In this document: one piece after another, positions 1-7,859 of the stretch
Position numbering within the stretch: position 1 is the first letter of the stretch
Layout of the letters: each line of letters opens with the position of its first letter
Notes under the pieces: model-generated
Database searches by the model: none
What the model was told of the DNA's origin: nothing
What the model saw: only the letters and a program-made list of their open reading frames with translations
Assembly: GCF_001952855.1 (NCBI RefSeq)
Contig: NZ_LPNO01000052.1
Location: forward strand, 1 to 64,000
Source: Pseudomonas sp. ATCC PTA-122608
GTDB taxonomy: Bacteria > Pseudomonadota > Gammaproteobacteria > Pseudomonadales > Pseudomonadaceae
Direction of reading: 5' to 3'
Length of the DNA stretch: 64,000 nucleotides
Translations under genes and position numbers: made by a program

Positions 1-2
1 TA

Positions 3-140
3 GCCCGCAAGGATCTGTACGAGTCCGCTAAAGCGGCTAATCCCAGCCGCTGGAGCGGGAACACACGTAACTGGCAGCTTGCAGAAGCTGTTTATCTGAA
101 CCCGGAGCGACCGGATGCTAGGGCCGCAATGGCTTGCTAA
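3..140 (+). pseudogene. C-terminal end of an IS3-family transposase (runs off window start)
   Basis: An open frame enters from the left edge and ends at a TAA at 138-140, giving 45 residues. The pattern NPSRWSGNTRNW followed by VYLNPE is typical of the extreme C-terminus of IS3-family OrfB (DDE integrase-type) transposases, beyond the catalytic core. Only this tail is visible, so I cannot tell whether the element upstream is intact or a relic. The bases just after the stop (about 150-178) resemble the segment that usually follows such transposases. No further transposon gene lies to the right; the next gene is the housekeeping gene nadA. Confidence 0.6.
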
Positions 141-177
141 AACAGTAGTAAGGCGACAGATACATTGACACGTACCG

Positions 178-250
178 CGTTTGCCAAAAGTGACCCGCTG
201 TAAGAGCGGAACCATAAGCCGCCGTTACCGCAGCAACGGATATGTACACA
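178..250 (+). repeat. Palindromic repeat following the transposase tail
   Basis: Two small inverted repeats lie in tandem. CCGCT...AGCGG sits around 195-210 and CGTT...AACG around 224-239, then a GGATATGTACACA tail. I recall very similar blocks scattered through Pseudomonas genomes and often mis-annotated as short proteins with a TRRKGGT...RYRSNGYV-like translation; that recollection is not checked here. It lies within 40 bases of the transposase stop, so it may be the terminal part of the insertion sequence or an independent small repeat. Confidence 0.45.
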
Positions 251-267
251 AACCAACCCACCGAAAA

Positions 268-1326
268 TCAGGCGTTACCAGCCAACCTCAACCGAGCCGC
301 CTGAGTAAAATCCAACATCCGCTTCAGCGGCCTAACCGCCTGCGGAATCACCGAAGGCTCAACAAAAATCTCATTACTCCCCTCACGCAAACATTGCAGC
401 GTACGTTCCAGGGTGTTCATCGCCATCCAAGGACAATGCGCACAACTGCGACACGCCGCCCCATTCCCGGCCGTAGGCGCCTCGACAAACACCTTATCCG
501 GGCACAACTGCTGCATCTTGTAGAAGATACCCCGATCAGTAGCCACGATAAACGTCTTGTTCGGCAACCGCTGCGCCGCCGCGATCAACTGGCTGGTCGA
601 CCCCACCGCATCCGCCAACTCAATCACCGAAGTGGGCGACTCCGGATGCACCAGAATCGCTGCGTCCGGGTACAACGCCTTCATGTCCTCCAACTGCTTG
701 GACTTGAACTCCTCGTGCACGATGCAAGCACCGTCCCACAGCAGCATGTCCGCACCCGTCTGACGCTGGATATAGGTGCCCAGATGCTTATCCGGCCCCC
801 AGATAATGGTCTCGCCGTTATCCATCAGGCTTTCGACAATCTCCAACGCACAGCTGGAAGTCACTACCCAATCAGCCCGGGCTTTCACCGCTGCCGACGT
901 GTTGGCATAAACCACCACAGTGCGCTCAGGGTGCTGATCACAAAACGCCGAAAACTCATCCACCGGGCAGCCAAGGTCCAGGGAGCACGTAGCTTCCAGG
1001 GTTGGCATCAGGATGCGTTTTTCAGGCGTGAGGATCTTGGCCGTCTCGCCCATGAATCGCACGCCCGCCACCAATACGGTCTTGGCCGGGTGCGCCGCGC
1101 CGAAGCGGGCCATTTCCAGGGAGTCGGAGACACAGCCACCGGTTTCTTCGGCCAGGGCCTGAATCACCGGATCGCAGTAGAAGTGCGCCACCAGCACCGC
1201 GTCCTGAGCCTTGAGCTCGGCAGCGATGGCGGCACGGTAGCCCGCCTCTTCTTCAGCGCTCAGCACCTTGGGCTGCTTGGCGTCGAGGTGGGCTTGGACC
1301 AGAAGGCGTTCGGAAATTTGCGTCAT
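268..1326 (-). CDS. nadA: Quinolinate synthase A
   Basis: NadA condenses iminoaspartate (from NadB) with dihydroxyacetone phosphate to make quinolinate, the second step of de novo NAD synthesis in the cytoplasm. The 352-residue product has the usual long-form length. It carries the family motifs CSLDLGCPVDEF and VVTSSCALEIVESL, and a CxxCxxC cluster (C292, C295, C298) near the C-terminus; conserved cysteines of this family bind the 4Fe-4S cluster that acts as Lewis acid. The frame stays open 39 codons further upstream, but MTQISERLL at 1326 is the conserved Pseudomonas start and the extension looks non-coding. It is transcribed alone, reading towards the transposase scar; nadB and nadC are not in the window. 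Confidence 0.97.
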   Translation of the reverse strand: MTQISERLLVQAHLDAKQPKVLSAEEEAGYRAAIAAELKAQDAVLVAHFYCDPVIQALAEETGGCVSDSLEMARFGAAHPAKTVLVAGVRFMGETAKILTPEKRILMPTLEATCSLDLGCPVDEFSAFCDQHPERTVVVYANTSAAVKARADWVVTSSCALEIVESLMDNGETIIWGPDKHLGTYIQRQTGADMLLWDGACIVHEEFKSKQLEDMKALYPDAAILVHPESPTSVIELADAVGSTSQLIAAAQRLPNKTFIVATDRGIFYKMQQLCPDKVFVEAPTAGNGAACRSCAHCPWMAMNTLERTLQCLREGSNEIFVEPSVIPQAVRPLKRMLDFTQAARLRLAGNA

Positions 1327-1497
1327 GTTCGCAAGACCTGCAGGCGCAGTTGCGCGAAAGTCGAGTGTACCACCGGCTCTGGAGCCCTTCGGGCGCCGCC
1401 GGACGAAGTGATTGTGTTCATCAAGCACGGTGAAGCTGCGCAAGGCTACAGAATATCGAATGGTTTCAAAAGCCTAATCTGGGATTCGACGAAGCAT

Positions 1498-1535
1498 AAA
1501 AAAAGGGAAACCCGGCCAGGGGTTTCCCTTTTTTT
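1498..1535. terminator. Bidirectional rho-independent terminator
   Basis: A-tract, then GGGAAACC, a short loop, GGTTTCCC and a seven-base T-tract. The hairpin with flanking A and T runs can act on either strand. It directly follows the stop of the leftward gene at 1547 and separates it from nadA. Confidence 0.85.
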
Positions 1536-1546
1536 CAACGACAGGT

Positions 1547-3118
1547 TTAACGGGGCAAAACGGTGGGATCGTCTTGCAGCAACACCAACTGATGCATGTT
1601 CGCCAGCGCATCCTTCAGGATAGTTTCATCAGCGCCCTGGGCCTTTTTGCCTTCCCGCGCCGCGTACTCCAGCAACACCAGGTAGTCGCGATGGCTGCTG
1701 GCCTGGTTCGGCGCCACGGTGTCTTTAACCAATATCCCCATCTCATAGCGCTGGGTACGGGTGATCTGGCTGGCACTCTGGTCCACGGAGGCGTTGGTCA
1801 GGAAGCCGTCCTTGTAGGTGATATTCGCCGAGCTGCTGGCCTTGTCGTCGACCTGCACATAGAGGTAGTTCTGCGACTCGCGCTGACTATCGAAAGACGG
1901 TGGCTTACCGCCATTGAGCGCCAAATGAAAACTGGCGTTGAGAGTTGATTGCTGGACCTGGTCGACCGTGCGATTCGAGAGGTCATTGCCGCCGACGCGG
2001 GTCTTCTGGGACACCTCATAGGCAAACGTGTCGGTTTCCGCCAGGCGGGCCGGGTTCGGGGACGAGGCCGTCTGGCTGATGGAGGCCTTGAAATCTGCGA
2101 GACCGGTGAGCAGGCCTTGATCCGCCGCATTCCGGGTCAGCGGCTGTGGCGCCTTGATGCCCTGCGGGTAGTTGCTGTTCATGGCGGTAAACGCGTCCTT
2201 GAACATCGCCATCAGGTCAGCGTCGGCTTTGCCCCGCGCCTGGGCCTTGTCGAACTGGGCCAGGTAGCTTTTCAGCGCGATTGCCTGCTGCTTGGCGTTG
2301 CCGAGGATGCCGGCGTTTTTCAGGTCGACCGAGAGATTCACTTCCCCCGCCGGACCACTCATCTTCGTCGTACGGCTCTGGTTGTCCGCATGGAACGCAA
2401 GGGTGAGGTCGTCAACGTTGCCCACTTTCAATTTGCCGCTGAGATCCACCGAGGACAACACACTGGAATCAAACTGCGTCAGCTTGCTCAACTCGAGTTT
2501 CGGCGGCTGGGCGGCCAGGCCGTCGATGGCACCCTGGAAGGCTTCGCCCAACTTGGCGACTTCCTTGAGCTCGGCGGCGCTGAGGGTGCCGCCGTCCACC
2601 TTGGCCTGCGCAGCCAGGCCACCGGACTGGCTGGCCAGGCTGAAGGTGACGGTCTTGCCGCTGGCCGTCTTGACGGTGAGGCTGACCAGGTTGTCTGCCT
2701 TGCTGTGGAGCAGCGCCTGTTGAATCTTGAGCGCGTCGGGGCTTTGGGTCTTGGACGAAGTGGTGCTCAGCGCCGACTGCGAGATGTCGGTACCGCTCTT
2801 CGCAAATTGCTCGATCAGGGTCGCGCCCAGGCCGCTGAAGCCCGTGCCTCTGGGCAGCGCATAGAAATTCGTGTTGATCGCTTTAGTCACCGCATCGTAG
2901 CTGTCACTTTCCCAAGCGTTGATCGACCCATGACCGGGCAATTGTCCGTTTCGGGAATACGTCTCGGCTTGAACCTCCATCGTGACATTGCCAAGGCTGA
3001 CCACCGAGGAAGGACGCACGGCAGTGACCTCCGTTTCTGGCGTCAGCGTCGCTGGCGGCGTAACGGCGGGTCGATTGATAAGGGGAATGGCGGAGCTGAT
3101 CGGCGAAAGCGTAGTCAT
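1547..3118 (-). CDS. Uncharacterised Ser/Ala/Thr-rich protein, 523 residues
   Basis: I do not recognise a domain. The product is hydrophilic and rich in Ser, Ala, Thr, Lys and Gln, with no signal peptide and no membrane segment. A low-complexity N-terminus (about 1-45, many Pro/Thr/Ser) precedes a long region of mixed polarity containing KTASGKTVTFSLASQSGG and several 'SVDLSGKLKVGN'-like stretches. The start at 3118 (MTTLSPISS) was chosen because the upstream extension is unlikely coding and an AGGGA-like ribosome site precedes this ATG. I have a vague memory that relatives in fluorescent pseudomonads carry a 'lactate dehydrogenase' label, but nothing here shows a Rossmann or FMN fold. It is monocistronic with its own terminator at 1498-1535. 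Function unknown. Confidence 0.75.
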   Translation of the reverse strand: MTTLSPISSAIPLINRPAVTPPATLTPETEVTAVRPSSVVSLGNVTMEVQAETYSRNGQLPGHGSINAWESDSYDAVTKAINTNFYALPRGTGFSGLGATLIEQFAKSGTDISQSALSTTSSKTQSPDALKIQQALLHSKADNLVSLTVKTASGKTVTFSLASQSGGLAAQAKVDGGTLSAAELKEVAKLGEAFQGAIDGLAAQPPKLELSKLTQFDSSVLSSVDLSGKLKVGNVDDLTLAFHADNQSRTTKMSGPAGEVNLSVDLKNAGILGNAKQQAIALKSYLAQFDKAQARGKADADLMAMFKDAFTAMNSNYPQGIKAPQPLTRNAADQGLLTGLADFKASISQTASSPNPARLAETDTFAYEVSQKTRVGGNDLSNRTVDQVQQSTLNASFHLALNGGKPPSFDSQRESQNYLYVQVDDKASSSANITYKDGFLTNASVDQSASQITRTQRYEMGILVKDTVAPNQASSHRDYLVLLEYAAREGKKAQGADETILKDALANMHQLVLLQDDPTVLPR

Positions 3119-3201
3119 GACGATCCCTGTCTTGAGCTGAATTACGCCTAATTTAACCAAGACAGGCAGGGTTTGGTAGCGCGATTGATACAATTGCTAG
3201 C

Positions 3202-3230
3202 AAAGAGCCATGTCAGAAAAATGACTCTTT
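3202..3230 (-). terminator. Weak hairpin downstream of the FadL-type gene
   Basis: AAAGAG-C-CAT and ATG-A-CTCTTT form an imperfect stem with a T-rich loop on the transcribed strand, just past the porin stop codon. It lacks a proper T-tract after the stem, so termination here is a guess. Confidence 0.3.
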
Positions 3231-3246
3231 GCCCTGTTCCGGTGCA

Positions 3247-4533
3247 TCAGAAGCGGTAAGTGACCGAACCACCAAAACCGTTGGCGCTGTTTTCATACTT
3301 GGCGTCGTAGGTCAGGCCCAGGGCGGGCTGGCTCTGGCGCACCTTGATCGGTTCTTCCTTGAGGTAGGAATAGGCCACGTCAAAGGTTACGTTTTCGATT
3401 GGCGTCCACCCGGCACCGAGGCTGAACACAGTACGGTCACCCGTCGGAATGCGCACGGAACGGTCGGTGTTGTTGGTTGGCGTCTGATCCACCGAGAACC
3501 CGGTACGCAGCACCAGTTGTTTGTTTACCCGGTACGCCGCGCCAATGGCGTGGGACCAGGTGTCATGCCAGTTCTGCTGTTCGGTGATCGCATTCAAGCC
3601 GCCGAACTGGGCGGCCAAGGCTGACACACCGTCGTTGTTGATGGTGATCTTCTTCAACTGGCTCCAGCGCGTGTAAGTGCTGCCCAGGTACAGGGTCCAG
3701 TCATCGTTCAGTTGATGGGTAACCGAGAAGTCCACCGACGAGGGTGTGGTGACATTGAGGCTGGCGTCATAGCGTTGCGGGCCGCCATCAAAGGCATCGG
3801 AAATCAGGCCGGAAGCGTTAGTCTTGCCGCTGAGGTGGTAGACCACTTGCGAGTGATAAGTCAGGCCGATGCGCGTGCTTTCCAGCGGTTGTACCAGGAT
3901 ACCGGCATTGAAACCGGTGGCGGTGTCGTCGCCCTTGACTTTGACCTTCTCGCCGGCGCCACCCCCAAGCGGCACGTTGGAATCCAGTTCACCCGAGATC
4001 CGGTTGAAGGTAGGACCAAAACCCACTGAGACCTTGTCGTTGAAGGCATAACTGACCGTCGGCTGGACGGTGATGACCTTGATCTGGCTTTTATTGCCAA
4101 AGCCATTGCCCTGAAAGCTGCGCTCATAGTCGGTTTCCAGGCCGAACGGCGCATAGATCCCCAGGCCGAACGCCCAGTGTTCATCAATCGGCGTCACCAG
4201 GTAGCCCATCGGCACGGCAATGCCCGGCACCATGTCGCCCTTGTCGGTGCCCGGGTTATTGGCACCGAATTGCGAGGAGCTGGCGTTCTTGATATTCGAA
4301 CTCGCATCCAGGTAAGTCGCCCCGATGCTCACTTCATTCTGCTTGAGGCGGGACATGCCGGCCGGGTTGCCGAACACCGTGCTGGCGTCATCGGCGGAGG
4401 AGGAACGCCCGGCGTAGCCTGTACCCATTGAACTGATGCTTTGTTCATTGAGGGCGAAACCACCTGCAAACAGGGACGTGGAGGCGAGCGAAATCGACAG
4501 CGCCAAAGCGCTCTTGCAGAGTTTTTTATTCAT
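3247..4533 (-). CDS. FadL/OmpP1/TodX-family outer membrane transporter
   Basis: FadL-type porins are 14-stranded outer membrane barrels that carry long-chain fatty acids or other hydrophobic compounds into the periplasm. The 428-residue product starts MNKKLCKSALALS with a signal peptide ending near SLFAGG. The mature N-terminus has the family signature GFALNEQSISSMGTGYAG, then the FGNPAGMSRL motif that forms the plug, then alternating beta-strands and a terminal Phe (SVTYRF). The start at 4533 gives a proper signal peptide; an in-frame extension upstream would bury it. It is divergent from the hybrid kinase at 4829, separated by 295 bases. Whether the substrate is fatty acid or another hydrophobic carbon source cannot be read from sequence. 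Confidence 0.92.
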   Translation of the reverse strand: MNKKLCKSALALSISLASTSLFAGGFALNEQSISSMGTGYAGRSSSADDASTVFGNPAGMSRLKQNEVSIGATYLDASSNIKNASSSQFGANNPGTDKGDMVPGIAVPMGYLVTPIDEHWAFGLGIYAPFGLETDYERSFQGNGFGNKSQIKVITVQPTVSYAFNDKVSVGFGPTFNRISGELDSNVPLGGGAGEKVKVKGDDTATGFNAGILVQPLESTRIGLTYHSQVVYHLSGKTNASGLISDAFDGGPQRYDASLNVTTPSSVDFSVTHQLNDDWTLYLGSTYTRWSQLKKITINNDGVSALAAQFGGLNAITEQQNWHDTWSHAIGAAYRVNKQLVLRTGFSVDQTPTNNTDRSVRIPTGDRTVFSLGAGWTPIENVTFDVAYSYLKEEPIKVRQSQPALGLTYDAKYENSANGFGGSVTYRF

Positions 4534-4828
4534 TATTAGAACTCGAATTATTGGGCAGCACGAGGAAGCTACCAATCTTCGAGCGGGCAAATTATGAAGA
4601 GTTTTTCATGCGAAAAATTGTCCGACAATCCTCTTGATTTCAACGACTTTGGCGGTTTTTAGCGCACTCATTCAGACCTGAAAACCCGAAAATGACTGAT
4701 GAGTTTTAAGCTTGATCCGGCGCTTGCAGACAGACGGGCGACCGCCGTCGAATTAGCGTCAAGTTGCTGGAGATATAAGTGTCGCAATGACATGATGGCG
4801 GCTATTTAACACGCGCGGCAGCACTCAA

Positions 4829-6850
4829 ATGAATAGCACTATCGGGAAGGGTTCAGAAACACATCGCCCACCCGAAACGGGTGCCAGCGATTTGTCCGTC
4901 GCGGGCCTGGATCACAGCGAAGCCTTCACCGAGCGCGTGCTTGCCAGCATCAACGACTGCATCAAGGTGCTGGACCTCGACGCGCGGCTGACCTTCATGA
5001 GCGAAGGCGGCAAGCAGATCATGGAGGTCAGCGACTTCAATGCGATTCGCGGCTGCCCCTGGCCGGACTTCTGGCAGGACCAGGGTAATCTCGACGCCAA
5101 GGCTGCCGTGCAAGCCGCCCGGGATGGCCACAACGCCAGCTTCATCGGCGCCGCCAACACCATGGCTGGCAACCTGAAGTGGTGGCATGTGAACGTCAGC
5201 CCGATCATGGGCAGTGACGGTCTGCCGGAGAAAATCCTCTGCGTCTCCCGGGACATCACGCCCCTGCGCGAAGCCGAAGAATCCCTGCGCAAGCTCAACG
5301 AATCCCTGGAGCAGCGGGTGATCGAACGCACCCGCGACCGCGACCGCATCTGGCGCCTGTCACCAGACCTGATGCTGGTGGCGCAACTCGACGGTGTGAT
5401 CTCCGCCGTGAACCCGGCCTGGACCCGCATGCTCGGTCACGCCGAAAACGACCTGGTGGGCAGCCAATTGCTGGCGCTGGTCCACCCCGACGACCTGGCC
5501 GTCTCATCCTCGGCAGTCAGTCGCCTGGGGGACGGCAAGAACTTCCCCAACTTCAAGAACCGTTACCGCCACCAGGACGGCAGCTACCGCATGATCGCCT
5601 GGACGGCCGTGCCCGACAGCGACTACATCCATGCCGTGGGCCGCGACATCCAGGCCGAGGAAGAAGCCAAGGAAGCCCTGCGCCTGTCAGAAGATGCCCT
5701 GCGCCAGTCACAGAAACTGGAAGCCATCGGCCAACTCACCGGCGGTGTCGCACACGACTTCAATAACCTGCTGACGGTGATCAAGTCCTGCGCCGACTTG
5801 CTCAAACCGCCCGCCCTGAGCGAAGCGCGCCGCATCAAATACGTGGAAGCCATCGCCAGCACCGTAGATCGCGCAGCCCGCCTGACCGCCCAACTGCTCA
5901 CGTTCGCCCGCCGCCAGGCCCTGCGGCCAGAGGTGTTCAATGTCGGCGAAAGTGTGAAGCGGGTGGGAGAGATGATGGACAGCCTGACCGGTTCGCGGGT
6001 CAAGGTGAGCATCCAGGTACCCGACGATGCCTGCTTTATCAACGCCGATGAAAGCCAGTTCGACACTGCTTTGGTCAACATGGTGGTCAACGCCCGGGAT
6101 GCCATGGCTGGCAATGGGCATTTGACGATTACTGTCTCGACGGCCAGCTGGCTACCTTCGGTACGCGCTCATCCGGTACGCATCGCCGATTACGTGACCA
6201 TCGAACTGACGGACACCGGGTCGGGTATCCCGCCGGAGAAACTCGACGCTATCTTCGAGCCCTTCTACACCACCAAGGGCATCGGCCAGGGCACCGGGCT
6301 GGGATTGTCCCAGGTGTACGGTTTCGCCAAGCAATCGGGCGGTGAAATCCTGGTGCAGAGCGAGTGCGGTACCGGCAGCCAATTCACCCTGTACCTGCCC
6401 AAGGTCGAGCCAAGCGCCATGCCGGCGCCTCAGGCCACCAGCACCTCGCCTATTGTCTCGGGCTTGGGCGTGCTGATGGTCGAGGACAACGCCGATGTCG
6501 GCCTGTACACCTCGCAGACCCTGGAACAGATGGGCTTTCACGTGCTGTGGGTGCCCGATGCCCAAAGCGCGCTGGAAGCGCTCGCTCCCAACCCGGAAAG
6601 CTTCCAGGTGGTGTTCTCGGATATCTCCATGCCCGGCATGAGCGGCCTGGAGTTACTGGACGCGATCGAGGCCCTGTATCCGTGGCTGCCCGTGGTGCTT
6701 ACCACCGGTTACAACGACGAATACGCGCGTATCGCTCAGGAAGAGGCCAGCCGTTTTGTCTTGCTGCAGAAGCCATATTCCACCCAGGCGCTGGCCCTGC
6801 TGCTGCAAAAAGTCGTCAACAGCCGCCTGCCCTTGGTCGCACAAAGCTAA
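4829..6850 (+). CDS. Soluble PAS-PAS hybrid sensor histidine kinase with C-terminal receiver
   Basis: This predicted cytoplasmic sensor has 673 residues and no membrane segment. A first PAS domain spans about 30-145 (ending VSRDITPLREAEE), a second about 175-275 (HPDDL; ending VGRDI). A coiled linker leads to HisKA with phosphoacceptor H309 in GGVAHDFNNLL, then HATPase with NARDAM (N box), DTGSGIPPE (G1), FEPFYTTK (F box) and GTGLGLS (G2). A receiver domain at about 545-660 has D598 in FSDISMPGMSG. This architecture normally passes phosphate from H309 to D598 and on to a phosphotransfer protein or regulator. No such partner is adjacent, so it is an orphan. The PAS folds could bind haem, flavin or a small molecule; the ligand is unknown. 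Confidence 0.93.
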   Translation: MNSTIGKGSETHRPPETGASDLSVAGLDHSEAFTERVLASINDCIKVLDLDARLTFMSEGGKQIMEVSDFNAIRGCPWPDFWQDQGNLDAKAAVQAARDGHNASFIGAANTMAGNLKWWHVNVSPIMGSDGLPEKILCVSRDITPLREAEESLRKLNESLEQRVIERTRDRDRIWRLSPDLMLVAQLDGVISAVNPAWTRMLGHAENDLVGSQLLALVHPDDLAVSSSAVSRLGDGKNFPNFKNRYRHQDGSYRMIAWTAVPDSDYIHAVGRDIQAEEEAKEALRLSEDALRQSQKLEAIGQLTGGVAHDFNNLLTVIKSCADLLKPPALSEARRIKYVEAIASTVDRAARLTAQLLTFARRQALRPEVFNVGESVKRVGEMMDSLTGSRVKVSIQVPDDACFINADESQFDTALVNMVVNARDAMAGNGHLTITVSTASWLPSVRAHPVRIADYVTIELTDTGSGIPPEKLDAIFEPFYTTKGIGQGTGLGLSQVYGFAKQSGGEILVQSECGTGSQFTLYLPKVEPSAMPAPQATSTSPIVSGLGVLMVEDNADVGLYTSQTLEQMGFHVLWVPDAQSALEALAPNPESFQVVFSDISMPGMSGLELLDAIEALYPWLPVVLTTGYNDEYARIAQEEASRFVLLQKPYSTQALALLLQKVVNSRLPLVAQS

Positions 6851-7752
6851 ACCGCAGGCTGGGCCGTGTCTGGAACATTGCCCATCTCCAGGGCCAAGTC
6901 CAGCCAGGCCCGCGCCGCCGGTGGCAGATGCGCCTGTCGCCGCCAGGCCAGGGCGATGTGCCAATCGGTCTGAGGCTCGTCCAGCTGAATCAGCGCGATA
7001 CCGGCATGCAGGTGTTTGTAAGCCAGCATGCTCGGTAGAAACGCGATCCCCAGCCCCGCAGCAACCAAGTCGACGATAAAGTCGATCTGCGCGCTGCGGG
7101 CGGTGATGCGCGGGACTACGCCTCTGCGCTCGCAGGCCGTGAGAATAATCCGGTTAAGCGCAAACCCGGCTTCGAACAGAATGAACGGCGAGTCGGCGAG
7201 GTCGGAAAAGTCGACGCTTTTGCGCCCGGCCAGTGGATGGTCGATCGGCATCACCACCATCAGCGGTTCGACGCGCACATCCTGATATTCAAATTCCCCC
7301 GCCACCGGTACCAGTAACGCTGCCAGGTCCACCTCGCCGGCCTCCAGGCATTCGCCGAGCTTCTTGCTGCCGTGCTCGATCAGCTCGATTTCGATTTCCG
7401 GATAACGCTGTCGATACAACGCAAACATCGCCGCAAACAGCACGCCACTGCCCACCGGCGGCAAGCCGATGCGCAATACACCGCGCTTGAGTCCCAGCAG
7501 GTCGTTGATCTCCGCCACCAGGTCACTTCGCTCGGCGAGCAACACCAGGGAGCGACGGTAGGCAATTTCGCCGGCGGCCGTCAGCTCGCTCTTGTGGCCG
7601 ATGCGATTGAACAGCGGCGTGCCCAACTCATCTTCCAGGGTCTTCACCGCCTTGCTCACGGTAGACTGCGTGAGTGAAACCACCTCGGCCGCCTGTGAGA
7701 AGCTGCCCTGGCGTACTACTTCGACAAAGGCCAACAGCGTACGAAGGTTCAT
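6847..7752 (-). CDS. LysR-type transcriptional regulator, divergent from L-lactate dehydrogenase
   Basis: A 301-residue LysR regulator. The N-terminal winged helix-turn-helix (about 1-60) contains LTQSTVSKAVKTLEDELG, followed by a periplasmic-binding-protein-like effector domain from about 90 (LRIGLPPVGSG onwards). The start at 7752 (MNLRTLLAF) gives the normal LysR N-terminus. It overlaps the end of the rightward kinase gene by 4 bases (convergent) and is divergent from the lactate dehydrogenase across 107 bases, the usual layout for a LysR protein and its target. In P. aeruginosa the L-lactate-inducible dehydrogenase gene lldA is activated by a LysR protein named LldS, to my knowledge; this pair looks equivalent by position. 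The ligand is inferred, not shown. Confidence 0.9.
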   Translation of the reverse strand: MNLRTLLAFVEVVRQGSFSQAAEVVSLTQSTVSKAVKTLEDELGTPLFNRIGHKSELTAAGEIAYRRSLVLLAERSDLVAEINDLLGLKRGVLRIGLPPVGSGVLFAAMFALYRQRYPEIEIELIEHGSKKLGECLEAGEVDLAALLVPVAGEFEYQDVRVEPLMVVMPIDHPLAGRKSVDFSDLADSPFILFEAGFALNRIILTACERRGVVPRITARSAQIDFIVDLVAAGLGIAFLPSMLAYKHLHAGIALIQLDEPQTDWHIALAWRRQAHLPPAARAWLDLALEMGNVPDTAQPAV

Positions 7753-7859
7753 GAGTATTCCGTTTGCGACTTGAATCAAGTTGGAAAAGTTGTTTTTACC
7801 ATGAAAGGCGTTTGTCTATCCTCCCCCCACCGTTTCTTCATTCCGGGGCATCACTGTTC

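Noticed and set aside
181..1623. A 480-codon rightward frame across the repeat and nadA
   Set aside because: Starts with TTG in a non-coding repeat and runs antisense to nadA; the opening MPKVTRCKSGT-like translation is the known spurious reading of the palindrome.
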